From NCBI GenBank assembly GCA_021640185.1, contig JAJXDX010000083.1, forward strand, positions 1-7,803: a stretch of DNA of 7,803 nucleotides, in the 5' to 3' direction. The notes under the pieces were generated by a model. The model ran no database searches. It was not told where the DNA came from and saw nothing but the letters and a program-made list of their open reading frames with translations. The stretch is from Oscillospiraceae bacterium (lineage in GTDB: Bacteria > Bacillota > Clostridia > Oscillospirales > Acutalibacteraceae). Position numbers and translations under genes: made by a program. Every line of letters starts with the position of its first letter. The first letter of the stretch is position 1. Of the stretch, positions 1 to 4,872 are shown one piece after another.

Positions 1-16
1 GAATAGTGAAAAGGTA

Positions 17-52
17 ATGATCGGCAAGCATCTGACGATACTTGCCGATCAT
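17..52 (-). terminator. Perfect 12-bp hairpin after a tRNA-like 3' end
   Basis: The arms at 17-28 and 41-52 are exact inverse complements around a 12-nt loop. On the minus strand the hairpin directly follows the tRNA-like CCA end at 52-72. No T-tract follows, so this may be a terminator or a processing or stability element. Its direction is inferred only from its position after the tRNA-like end. Confidence 0.45.
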
Positions 53-72
53 TGGCCCGCCCGGAGGGATTC
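52..72 (-). repeat. Partial copy of the tRNA-Arg 3' end (direct repeat of 230-250)
   Basis: Twenty-one bases are identical to 230-250, covering the CCA end, discriminator, acceptor 3' strand and the last part of the T arm. Beyond this the sequence diverges: where the true fragment has TTCGAAT in the T loop, this copy has CCAGAAT. It is therefore a degenerate tRNA end, not a working gene. It may be a remnant of an earlier tandem tRNA or of a previous element integrated at the same tRNA. Confidence 0.65.
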
Positions 73-137
73 TGGACCCTGCTTTTCACGGGGCAGATCC
101 AGTGCGCAGCCACTGATCATCCCACCGCGAAAAGCTG

Positions 138-160
138 CACTTTTGCCGCTGGCAAAAGTG
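138..160. terminator. 10-bp hairpin with 3-nt loop
   Basis: The arms CACTTTTGCC (138-147) and GGCAAAAGTG (151-160) are perfect complements around GCT. The stem carries T-rich and A-rich runs, and it may act as a terminator. No adjacent gene identifies its role. Confidence 0.4.
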
Positions 161-193
161 GAGGGCTTTCTGCTTACCTACCGACCGAACGAA

Positions 194-229
194 GCAAGAA
201 AGACACCACGAAAGTGGTGTCTTTCTTGC
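194..229. terminator. 16-bp GAAA-loop hairpin, probable tRNA terminator
   Basis: The arms at 194-209 and 214-229 are perfectly complementary and enclose GAAA. The hairpin begins one base after the CCA end of the minus-strand tRNA fragment. The outer stem is A-rich on one side and T-rich on the other (TTTCTT), so either strand ends in a GC-containing stem followed by a T-rich run. This fits a terminator of the original tRNA, possibly working in both directions. Confidence 0.65.
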
Positions 230-230
230 T

Positions 231-275
231 TGGCCCGCCCGGAGGGATTCGAACCCCCGGCCTTTGGAATCGGAA
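231..275 (-). pseudogene. 3' fragment of tRNA-Arg(CCG), prophage attachment site
   Basis: Read on the minus strand, the segment gives an anticodon loop TTCCGAT (anticodon CCG at 273-271), the 3' strand of the anticodon stem, variable loop AGGCC, T stem GGGGG/CCCTC around TTCGAAT, acceptor strand CGGGCGG, discriminator G and CCA ending at 231. Upstream of the loop there is no matching anticodon-stem strand, D arm or 5' acceptor strand, so only the 3' part is present. This is the displaced end expected when a tyrosine integrase recombines in a tRNA 3' half. The working tRNA should be rebuilt at the far end of the prophage, outside the window. The Arg assignment depends on counting back from the T arm. 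Confidence 0.75.
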
Positions 276-315
276 CAGACTAACAAACCCGTCAACCGCG
301 CGGTTTATCGGCATT

Positions 316-338
316 TTGACTTGCATCTTGACTTGCAT
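316..338. repeat. Tandem 11-bp repeats, candidate integrase arm sites
   Basis: TTGACTTGCAT occurs at 316-326 and again at 328-338, a 12-bp period, between the integrase stop codon and the tRNA attachment core. Tyrosine integrases with an N-terminal arm-binding domain bind short direct repeats placed like this, so these are plausible arm-type sites. This is inferred from position and repetition only. Confidence 0.45.
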
Positions 339-348
339 GGAATTTTGC

Positions 349-1521
349 CTATGCCTGCGATCTGCCCTGTTTTTCCCGCGTCGGCGTTTGAAAAAAAGCG
401 TCAAGTTTGGCTATGTCCGCCTCGCGCGTGAGGTTGTCGAGGTGGGTGTAGATCGACAGCGTCGTGCGCACGTCGGTATGGCCGAGCCATTCCTTGGCCG
501 TCAGCACATCGACCCCGGCCGCGTGCAGCACCGTGGCGTAGGTGTGCCGCAGGGTGTGCGGCGTGATGTTGCGGATGGTCATCGGTATGCCGCCCGGCGA
601 AAAACGCGAGCGCTGTGCGCCGACCTGCTGCCCATACCGTTCGTTGAGCACGGCAAGATAGCTTTCCCACATCCGGGTGAACGCGCTCTCGGTCATGTGC
701 CGCCCGTCACTGCCGGGGACGAGCAGCTCCAGCGGCGAACGGTCGGCAAGGAGCGGCTGCAGATAGTCGGCAAGGACGGCATCGACCGGGATGGTGCGGG
801 TGGCCGCGTCGGTTTTGCCGCCGGGCTTGAGCACCGGCGCGTTGCCGTCGAAGGCGATGGACTTGTTCACACGCAGACGACGGGCTTCGAGGTCGATATC
901 GCCGACGGTGAGCGCCAGCAGCTCACCGCGGCGCAGTCCGGCGTGCATCATCAGCATGGCCGCCGTTTGCGCCCGATGCTCGGTCTGCTCGATCCAGTGG
1001 CGCTCCGTTTCCGTCAGGGCGAAGCGCTTGCCGCGCGGCGCCGATCTCGGTATCGTCACCCATTGGGTAGGGTCGACGGTGATCGCCCGGTCGCGCATCG
1101 CTAGGTCAAGGATCGCTGCGGCGGTGTTGCGGTAGTCGATCAGCGTCTTTTTGGCGCGTCCGTCGGCGTGCAGGGCGGCGATGCCGTCTTGGATGTCGGA
1201 GGTCAAGATCTCTGTCGCGGGGAGATCGCCGAGCCGGGCGCACCACCATTCGCATCGGCCCTTCAGGCCGCGGAAGTAGCAAGCAGATACGTCGCCGCTT
1301 TTGCTGTCGAGCAGGCGCTGTGCCCATTCGCGGAACGGCCGGTCGCCTGCGGCCACCCGTTCCCCGGCGAGCATCCGGCGCCGGATCTCGCGCGCCTTGC
1401 GGTCGACTTCCGGCTGCGTCGCGCCGTATACGCTTTTGTATTGCCGCCGCCCGTTCTCGTCCCGGCCAAGGTAGATCTGTGCCACATACCGGCCGTCCGG
1501 TCTTTTGGTGTATTTGGGCAT
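349..1521 (-). CDS. int: Tyrosine-type site-specific recombinase (phage integrase)
   Basis: This is a 390-residue tyrosine recombinase that would insert and, with an excisionase, remove the prophage at the adjacent tRNA. The N-terminal 50 residues (starting MPKYTKRPDGRY) look like the arm-DNA-binding domain common in Gram-positive integrases. Residues about 60-160 form the SAM-like core-binding domain and 165-380 the catalytic domain. The catalytic set is complete: R197 in HAGLRRGE, K236 in the GGKT segment, H322 and R325 in PHTLRH, H348 in WLGH, and the nucleophile Y358 in SIYTHL. I start at ATG 1521 because AAGGAGG ends 8 bases upstream; a GTG three codons earlier overlaps that site. The gene ends 74 bp from the attachment core, the usual arrangement. 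The solitary CRISPR-like repeat lies just upstream. Confidence 0.97.
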   Translation of the reverse strand: MPKYTKRPDGRYVAQIYLGRDENGRRQYKSVYGATQPEVDRKAREIRRRMLAGERVAAGDRPFREWAQRLLDSKSGDVSACYFRGLKGRCEWWCARLGDLPATEILTSDIQDGIAALHADGRAKKTLIDYRNTAAAILDLAMRDRAITVDPTQWVTIPRSAPRGKRFALTETERHWIEQTEHRAQTAAMLMMHAGLRRGELLALTVGDIDLEARRLRVNKSIAFDGNAPVLKPGGKTDAATRTIPVDAVLADYLQPLLADRSPLELLVPGSDGRHMTESAFTRMWESYLAVLNERYGQQVGAQRSRFSPGGIPMTIRNITPHTLRHTYATVLHAAGVDVLTAKEWLGHTDVRTTLSIYTHLDNLTREADIAKLDAFFQTPTREKQGRSQA

Positions 1522-1563
1522 AGAAAACACCTCCTTCAGAAAAAAGCGTTGACAAAAAATATG

Positions 1564-1591
1564 GGATCACCCCCGCGTGTGCGGGGAATAA
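1564..1591 (-). repeat. Solitary type I-E-like CRISPR repeat
   Basis: A single 28-nt unit matches the repeats of the mini-array at 3188-3337. On the minus strand it has stem CCCCGC / GCGGGG with loop ACAC, followed by the 8-nt GGTGATCC tail, which corresponds to the 5' handle of type I-E crRNA. It differs from the middle array repeat only near its 5' end (TTAT for CTTT). No second repeat lies 61 bp to either side. It sits between the HTH gene stop and the integrase ribosome site, in the direction of their transcription. A T6 run follows about 11 nt after the stem. It may be a relic or a solitary repeat unit. Confidence 0.85.
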
Positions 1592-1617
1592 ATAAGCGCC
1601 CGGCATTCAGTTGTCAA
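1589..1617 (-). promoter_or_regulatory. Possible promoter reading into the solitary repeat and int
   Basis: On the minus strand a consensus -35 TTGACA (1617-1612) overlaps the last codons of the HTH gene. It is followed 17 bp later by TATTTA (1594-1589), a poor -10. Transcription would start inside the repeat at about 1582, giving a hairpin-plus-handle RNA that runs into the T6 tract or on into the integrase gene. The -35 could be a coincidence of the coding sequence. Confidence 0.25.
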
Positions 1618-1933
1618 GGGGCTGCTGCGGCGTGCGCGCATCGCAGATCTGAATGTTAAAATCGAAGCCAAGTTTTTCGCAGATACAAGTCAGTTCTCCG
1701 ATCGTAAAGTCGTGCTCTGCCTTTTCCCACTGCGAAACCAGTCGAGGAGAAACGCCGAGCCGAACTGCAAACTCTTTCTTTGTCAGTCCTGCCTTGATAC
1801 GGCACAAAGTCAGCTTTGCCGAGATCTCGGACAAATATAGGCTCTCTTTGAGTTCCGCTGGCGAAAGGTTTTTCGCCACCTCTTCAAGCAGAACCTCAAC
1901 AGGTAAAGCATACGATCCGGTCGTTGTTTCCAT
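1607..1933 (-). CDS. Small XRE-family helix-turn-helix protein
   Basis: The 108-residue product begins METTTGSYALPV. ATG 1933 is chosen because GGAGGTGG lies 7 bases upstream; the frame is open further up but has no better site. Residues about 39-92 form an XRE-type HTH: the segment around GLTKKEFAVRLGVSPRLVSQWEK carries the turn and recognition helix, and GELTCICEKLGFDFNI closes the domain. The first 38 residues are an acidic helical segment. It is the size of HigA-like antitoxins and small phage regulators. It follows the NYN gene by 66 bp on the same strand, so the two may be cotranscribed, with this protein regulating or partnering it. No toxin of the RelE/HigB type is adjacent. Specific function is unknown. 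Confidence 0.85.
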   Translation of the reverse strand: METTTGSYALPVEVLLEEVAKNLSPAELKESLYLSEISAKLTLCRIKAGLTKKEFAVRLGVSPRLVSQWEKAEHDFTIGELTCICEKLGFDFNIQICDARTPQQPLDN

Positions 1934-1999
1934 GGCGTATCCACCTCCATCTGTTTGTTGATCTCTCCACAGCAAAAATAAGGGACCGCACGGAGGTTG

Positions 2000-2731
2000 T
2001 TATTGACCGACCAGCTGGAAGGATTTATCGTCAGCCTCCCCTGCGAGTTCTTCATTTTGTTCTTGATTTGCAGACGTCGTTTTTCTTCTCCACCCATGCG
2101 GGGATTTCAAGCCGTCGATATGTTCGAAAAGATCCTTCTTGATCAAGGCCCACATCGGATCAAGAATAAAGTCAATGCCCTCGCGGCGAGCCAGTTTTGC
2201 TGCCGGGACAAAATCGCTATCACCGGAAATCAGAATAATTTGGTCGACAAGCCTTTTATAAGCAAGAGATGCGATATCCAGACCGATCTTCATGTCAACC
2301 CCCTTCTGCTGTCCTAAGTTTAACTGAAGGTCATTAACGGTAAGATCCTCGATTTTCTTTTTCCCGGAAAGCAGTTCCCTCGTTACTTGCTGTCCGATGC
2401 TATAACCAGCATAAGCATCAGAAAGATCACCTAAACGCAGAGCAAATTTCCGGCGATGTTTTAATTCTTCCAGAAAAGTGCTCATCCAGCCATAGGTGAA
2501 TGATTTACCGAAATCCACGTTCTGGTGCGTTAACGGGTTATAGATGTATTTGCTGATCGGCATACAATCATAATAGAACACACGATACAATTGGGTGCCG
2601 CCGCGCTCAGCTATATGATCTTTGCAATATCGTTCCAGTTCGTCTGCCCGTTCTTCCGGCGAGAGTTCACCGTACAAATAGTGCGCTCTTTTTCGATAGA
2701 AACCGCCATCGACCAAAATCGCCGTTTTCAT
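2000..2731 (-). CDS. NYN-domain protein, putative ribonuclease
   Basis: The 243-residue protein starts MKTAILVDGGFY and belongs to the NYN (PIN-like nuclease) family, sometimes called LabA-like. Visible family marks are D8 in AILVDGG, D55 in YYDCMP, D146 and D152 in the KGVDMKIGLDI segment, and D171/D173 in LISGDSDF. These are the acidic residues expected to bind metal and cut RNA. Residues 60-130 form an insertion typical of longer members. The last 40 or so residues are polar and probably disordered. ATG 2731 is preceded by GGAGGG with 7 bases between; a TTG further up lies between the T-tract and that site and is unlikely. A strong promoter and structured leader precede the gene, suggesting expression in the lysogen. 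A role in defence or RNA turnover is inference. Confidence 0.88.
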   Translation of the reverse strand: MKTAILVDGGFYRKRAHYLYGELSPEERADELERYCKDHIAERGGTQLYRVFYYDCMPISKYIYNPLTHQNVDFGKSFTYGWMSTFLEELKHRRKFALRLGDLSDAYAGYSIGQQVTRELLSGKKKIEDLTVNDLQLNLGQQKGVDMKIGLDIASLAYKRLVDQIILISGDSDFVPAAKLARREGIDFILDPMWALIKKDLFEHIDGLKSPHGWRRKTTSANQEQNEELAGEADDKSFQLVGQ

Positions 2732-2747
2732 CACTGATCCCTCCGAC

Positions 2748-2810
2748 AAAAAAATAAACCCCAGACCTCGGCTTCTCCCGTATCTGTGGGATGCCTACTA
2801 TCAGGGGTTT
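2748..2810 (-). terminator. Structured leader ending in a terminator just before the NYN gene
   Basis: On the minus strand AAACCCC (2810-2804) pairs with GGGGTTT (2762-2756). Inside are a GGC/GCC helix and a CCC/GGG helix, separated by asymmetric internal loops. The base of the stem is followed by A and then seven T (2754-2748), the form of an intrinsic terminator. The NYN ribosome site starts 3 bases later. Either most transcripts stop here to give a small RNA of about 100 nt, or the hairpin is an attenuator for the gene. I do not recognise a known riboswitch class. Confidence 0.6.
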
Positions 2811-2827
2811 GTTAACAAGATTTATTC

Positions 2828-2844
2828 GTAGCCTTACTGACTAC
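2828..2844 (-). ncRNA. 5' hairpin of the NYN leader RNA
   Basis: GTAGT and GCTAC (2844-2840 and 2832-2828) can form a 5-bp stem with a 7-nt loop, one pair being T-G. The stem begins at or next to the predicted transcription start, so the leader RNA would open with a hairpin. Together with the terminator hairpin it makes a compact two-hairpin RNA of about 95-100 nt. Confidence 0.4.
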
Positions 2845-2850
2845 ACCCCT

Positions 2851-2879
2851 ATTGTATGCGAAAAGTTCTGAAAAGTCAA
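2851..2879 (-). promoter_or_regulatory. Near-consensus sigma-70/A promoter for the NYN leader
   Basis: The minus strand has TTGACT (2879-2874), a 17-bp spacer and TACAAT (2856-2851), each one base off consensus. The start should be near 2844. A/T tracts directly upstream (2882-2906) may serve as an UP element. There is no AGTTTC-type operator here, so control by the prophage repressor is not indicated and the promoter should be active in the lysogen. Confidence 0.8.
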
Positions 2880-2881
2880 CC

Positions 2882-2906
2882 TTTTTTTCGAAAAAAACGA
2901 AAAAAA
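2882..2906. promoter_or_regulatory. Three phased 7-bp A/T tracts (UP element or bent DNA)
   Basis: T7 (2882-2888), A7 (2891-2897) and A7 (2900-2906) are separated by CG dinucleotides, giving a spacing of about 9 bp. The first two form a perfect 16-bp palindrome. They lie immediately upstream of the -35 box of the NYN promoter, where A/T tracts raise promoter strength by contacting the polymerase alpha subunit or by bending DNA. Confidence 0.5.
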
Positions 2907-2985
2907 TCGTCGTGCAAAGTGTTACATAGCATCGCAAAGGCGCAAAAAAGCATGAAAGACAAGGGGCAAATCGGCTGTCATCCGC

Positions 2986-3162
2986 TCACGACTTGGGCAT
3001 GGCCGGAGCGGGCAAGGGGTCGCCGGGTCTTTCGGCGGCCATGGCGGCGACGCGCTCCTCCAACTGGGCGCGCTCCGTCGGCGAGAGCGTGCGATACTGG
3101 AAAAGCAGCTCGCGCTCGGCGGGGCTAAGCTCGGTAGAAGAAAGTTTTGCTTTAATTTCCAT
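2986..3162 (-). CDS. Small hypothetical protein, 58 residues
   Basis: The protein begins MEIKAKLSSTEL. ATG 3162 has GGGAG 9 bases upstream; the same frame runs further up but only by reading through the CRISPR repeats. The sequence contains a twice-repeated LSP-x-ER pattern (LSPAERELLFQYRT, LSPTERAQLEERV), likely two amphipathic helices, and ends in a short proline-containing tail. Similar LSPxERELL segments occur at the C-termini of clostridial XRE repressors, so this could be a remnant of such a repressor or a small free-standing helical protein. It lies 25 bp downstream of the mini-array on the same strand. No function is assigned. Confidence 0.6.
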   Translation of the reverse strand: MEIKAKLSSTELSPAERELLFQYRTLSPTERAQLEERVAAMAAERPGDPLPAPAMPKS

Positions 3163-3187
3163 TTGACACAACTCCCTTATCGAAGTA

Positions 3188-3337
3188 AGATAACCCCCGC
3201 GCGTGCGGGGAAAAGGTGAACTGCCCGGTTTTCGGGTCGTGATTAGGAGGATCACCCCCGCGTGTGCGGGGAAAAGTCGTTCCACCGTTCCGTCAGGATG
3301 CGGGTCTGGGGATCACCCCCGCGGCTGCGGGGAAAGG
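3188..3337 (-). CRISPR. Type I-E-like mini-CRISPR array: 3 repeats, 2 spacers
   Basis: Three 28-nt repeats occur at 3310-3337, 3249-3276 and 3188-3215, an exact 61-bp period, with two unrelated 33-nt spacers (3277-3309, 3216-3248). On the minus strand each repeat has the stem CCCCGC / GCGGGG with a 4-nt loop (AGCC, ACAC, ACGC), and the first two end in GGTGATCC. The third ends in GGTTATCT; degeneration of the last repeat marks the trailer end, so the array reads leftward. From memory, the unit closely resembles the S. thermophilus type I-E (CRISPR4) repeat. No cas gene and no A/T-rich leader are present. The first repeat starts 2 bp after the stop codon of the 502-residue gene, so the array could be transcribed from the repressor operon. 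Confidence 0.88.
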
Positions 3338-3339
3338 TG

Positions 3340-4848
3340 TTAATCCTCAAACAGGCATTCGGCAGAGTAGTCCTCAAAAGTCTGCAAAATACTCTCAAAA
3401 GAAGGGGCAGAAATCATGCAAGCAACGTTCGCGCGCACGTTTTCATACAGCGGCGCCTTCGTACCAAGCGCAAGGGTCGAAACGATCTCGTCCCTGATCC
3501 TGTTTTGATCCTCGATCAGTATGTCGATGATATCCTCCGGCAAAGCATCGGTATCAACGCGGAAGATCTGGTACTCCAGCGCAATCACGAAATCTGCGAG
3601 CATCGTGTACTTGTCGAAGGTTTCCCACGTCCATGACCGGCTGTCGAACGGCCAACGGACCTCTCTTTTTTTGGTGCAAACGACAGCGCTATAAATCGTG
3701 CTAGGCTGCATTCGCCCCGTTCTTAGATAAGATATGCAGTCGCAGAGGCCGACGGCATAAAGCAGCTTGTCCCACGGAAGTGTGCAATAGTCGCTAAGAG
3801 AGAGCACATCGTAGATCATTGCGATATTCTGGGCGACGAACGTAATGCTGTCAGTTTCAATGGAAGAAAGGCCTTCATTTTCGTCCTGTTCCAAGCCCTC
3901 TTTTTCTGCCTTCAAAAGCCGCTGAAAAGCCTTCTTGCATTCGTCAAAGTACAAGGAGATCAATGCGTTGAATTGGAGTTGGTCTTGAATGTCCATTACG
4001 GGATATGGCGACGCTTGCCCCGTTTCGTGATCAATGATCAAAAATTTGCTCTCATCGACGGTAGACGGAAACGATAGATCCATTCTTTTCCGTAAACAGT
4101 ATTCATATTGTAGGAATAGTCGAAAAATATCAAGCGCCGTATCTGGGTCAACAGCGGTAAGATGTTCGGCAGCAAAAAGATGATCATGCCATAGGACGGA
4201 AGAAGCCTCGCTGTCAACGTAGTAGAACTTCTCGATCATATAGCGGGCATTCGATTGAAAAAGGTCTACCGTATCCTCGTCAAGCCCTTCTTCCCACATC
4301 AGCTGGGAGATGTATGCAACCCCGCAAACATTTAGGTCGAGTATAAAAATGCGACTGCGGAAAAAGTGTGGATTTTGAAGAAGGAAGGGAAGGGATACTA
4401 CACCGGCAGAAAAAGATGCCATAAAATCCGAGATCGACCCATCGTTCGGTCGATGATCTATGCGCTGAAGATCATCCGTGTTTTGTTCGCATATGTAAAA
4501 AAGAAAGGACGAGAACCGGTCATTCGCCTCAGGAAAATAACAGATAGGAAGGAACTCTTTTCTGATCAAATCGACAAAACCATTTCCGTACTGAGATAAA
4601 TATGCCGGGAAATAGTGAAGTCCTATTTTTGTGAAAGTCCGCGTGTACTGGTCAAAATCTGCCACCGATCGCTTTTGCGGTACTTGTTTTGGCTTTTCTG
4701 GTTTTATGCGTAGCTTTCTGTAACAAATAAAAGCGGCCGCCGCCCCAATAAAAATCAAAAAACCTCCTGCCTCATCGTTGCCGGATATAAGCAGAATGAC
4801 ACCGATAATGACCGCAATCACCGAAATGATAAAAACCCATCTTATCAA
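3340..4848 (-). CDS. Unknown membrane-anchored protein, 502 residues
   Basis: I do not recognise this family. The N-terminus has two hydrophobic helices (about residues 3-22 and 28-43) with a short loop GNDEAGG, then a basic segment (CYRKLRIKPEKPK), which places the remaining 445 or so residues in the cytoplasm. That part is mixed alpha-helical, rich in aromatic and acidic residues (for example DFDQYTRTFTKIGLHYFPAY), with no catalytic motif I can name. The likely start is TTG 4848, preceded by AGAGGTG with 8 bases between. It lies 24 bp after the repressor stop codon, so it is probably in the repressor operon and expressed in the lysogen. This position, and base composition more A/T-rich than the early genes, suit a lysogenic-conversion or superinfection-exclusion gene; that is inference. 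Confidence 0.8.
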   Translation of the reverse strand: MIRWVFIISVIAVIIGVILLISGNDEAGGFLIFIGAAAAFICYRKLRIKPEKPKQVPQKRSVADFDQYTRTFTKIGLHYFPAYLSQYGNGFVDLIRKEFLPICYFPEANDRFSSFLFYICEQNTDDLQRIDHRPNDGSISDFMASFSAGVVSLPFLLQNPHFFRSRIFILDLNVCGVAYISQLMWEEGLDEDTVDLFQSNARYMIEKFYYVDSEASSVLWHDHLFAAEHLTAVDPDTALDIFRLFLQYEYCLRKRMDLSFPSTVDESKFLIIDHETGQASPYPVMDIQDQLQFNALISLYFDECKKAFQRLLKAEKEGLEQDENEGLSSIETDSITFVAQNIAMIYDVLSLSDYCTLPWDKLLYAVGLCDCISYLRTGRMQPSTIYSAVVCTKKREVRWPFDSRSWTWETFDKYTMLADFVIALEYQIFRVDTDALPEDIIDILIEDQNRIRDEIVSTLALGTKAPLYENVRANVACMISAPSFESILQTFEDYSAECLFED

Positions 4849-4872
4849 AACGACCGCACCTCTTTTCTTCGC

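Larger units (their letters stand above)
1..230. other. Chromosomal flank outside the prophage, no gene seen
   Basis: This stretch lies beyond the 3' end of the tRNA fragment and should be host DNA next to the attachment site. I see no credible coding region: the open frames here run through the tRNA-derived sequence and the hairpins and have no ribosome site. It holds three strong inverted repeats (17-52, 138-160, 194-229) and a 21-bp copy of the tRNA 3' end at 52-72. The pattern, in minus-strand order, of tRNA 3' end followed directly by a hairpin occurs twice, which suggests a duplicated tRNA end or the scar of an earlier integration. Confidence 0.6.

Noticed and set aside
231..306. A complete tRNA gene at the attachment site.
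   Set aside because: No D arm, no 5' acceptor strand and no partner for the anticodon stem upstream of the loop; only the 3' part is present.
52..1104. A 350-codon plus-strand open frame.
   Set aside because: It is antisense to the integrase and begins in tRNA-like sequence (the GGIRTPG string is typical of translated tRNA ends). It has no ribosome site.
1549..1571. TTGACA on the plus strand upstream of the solitary repeat.
   Set aside because: No -10 box at 16-18 bp, where the sequence is C-rich, and no plus-strand gene follows.
1106..1606. A minus-strand frame beginning MPGAYLFPAHAGVIP that overlaps the integrase.
   Set aside because: It starts in the solitary repeat and then runs as a shadow of the integrase gene in another frame.
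2085..2115. A CRISPR-like string on the plus strand (CACCCATGCGGGGATTT, giving THAGIS).
   Set aside because: The stem does not form, spacing to other repeats does not fit, and the bases are explained by the coding sequence of the NYN gene tail.
2845..2850. An anti-terminator pairing of AGGGGT near the start of the NYN leader with the 5' arm ACCCCT of its terminator.
   Set aside because: With the -10 at 2851-2856 the transcript should start at about 2844, so these bases are probably not in the RNA. Worth revisiting only if the start maps further upstream.
2986..3285. A 99-residue minus-strand reading frame beginning MERLFPAHAGVIL.
   Set aside because: Its first 41 residues are a translation of two CRISPR repeats and spacer 1. 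The FPAHAGVI string is a known by-product of such repeats. Only the part from ATG 3162 has a ribosome site.
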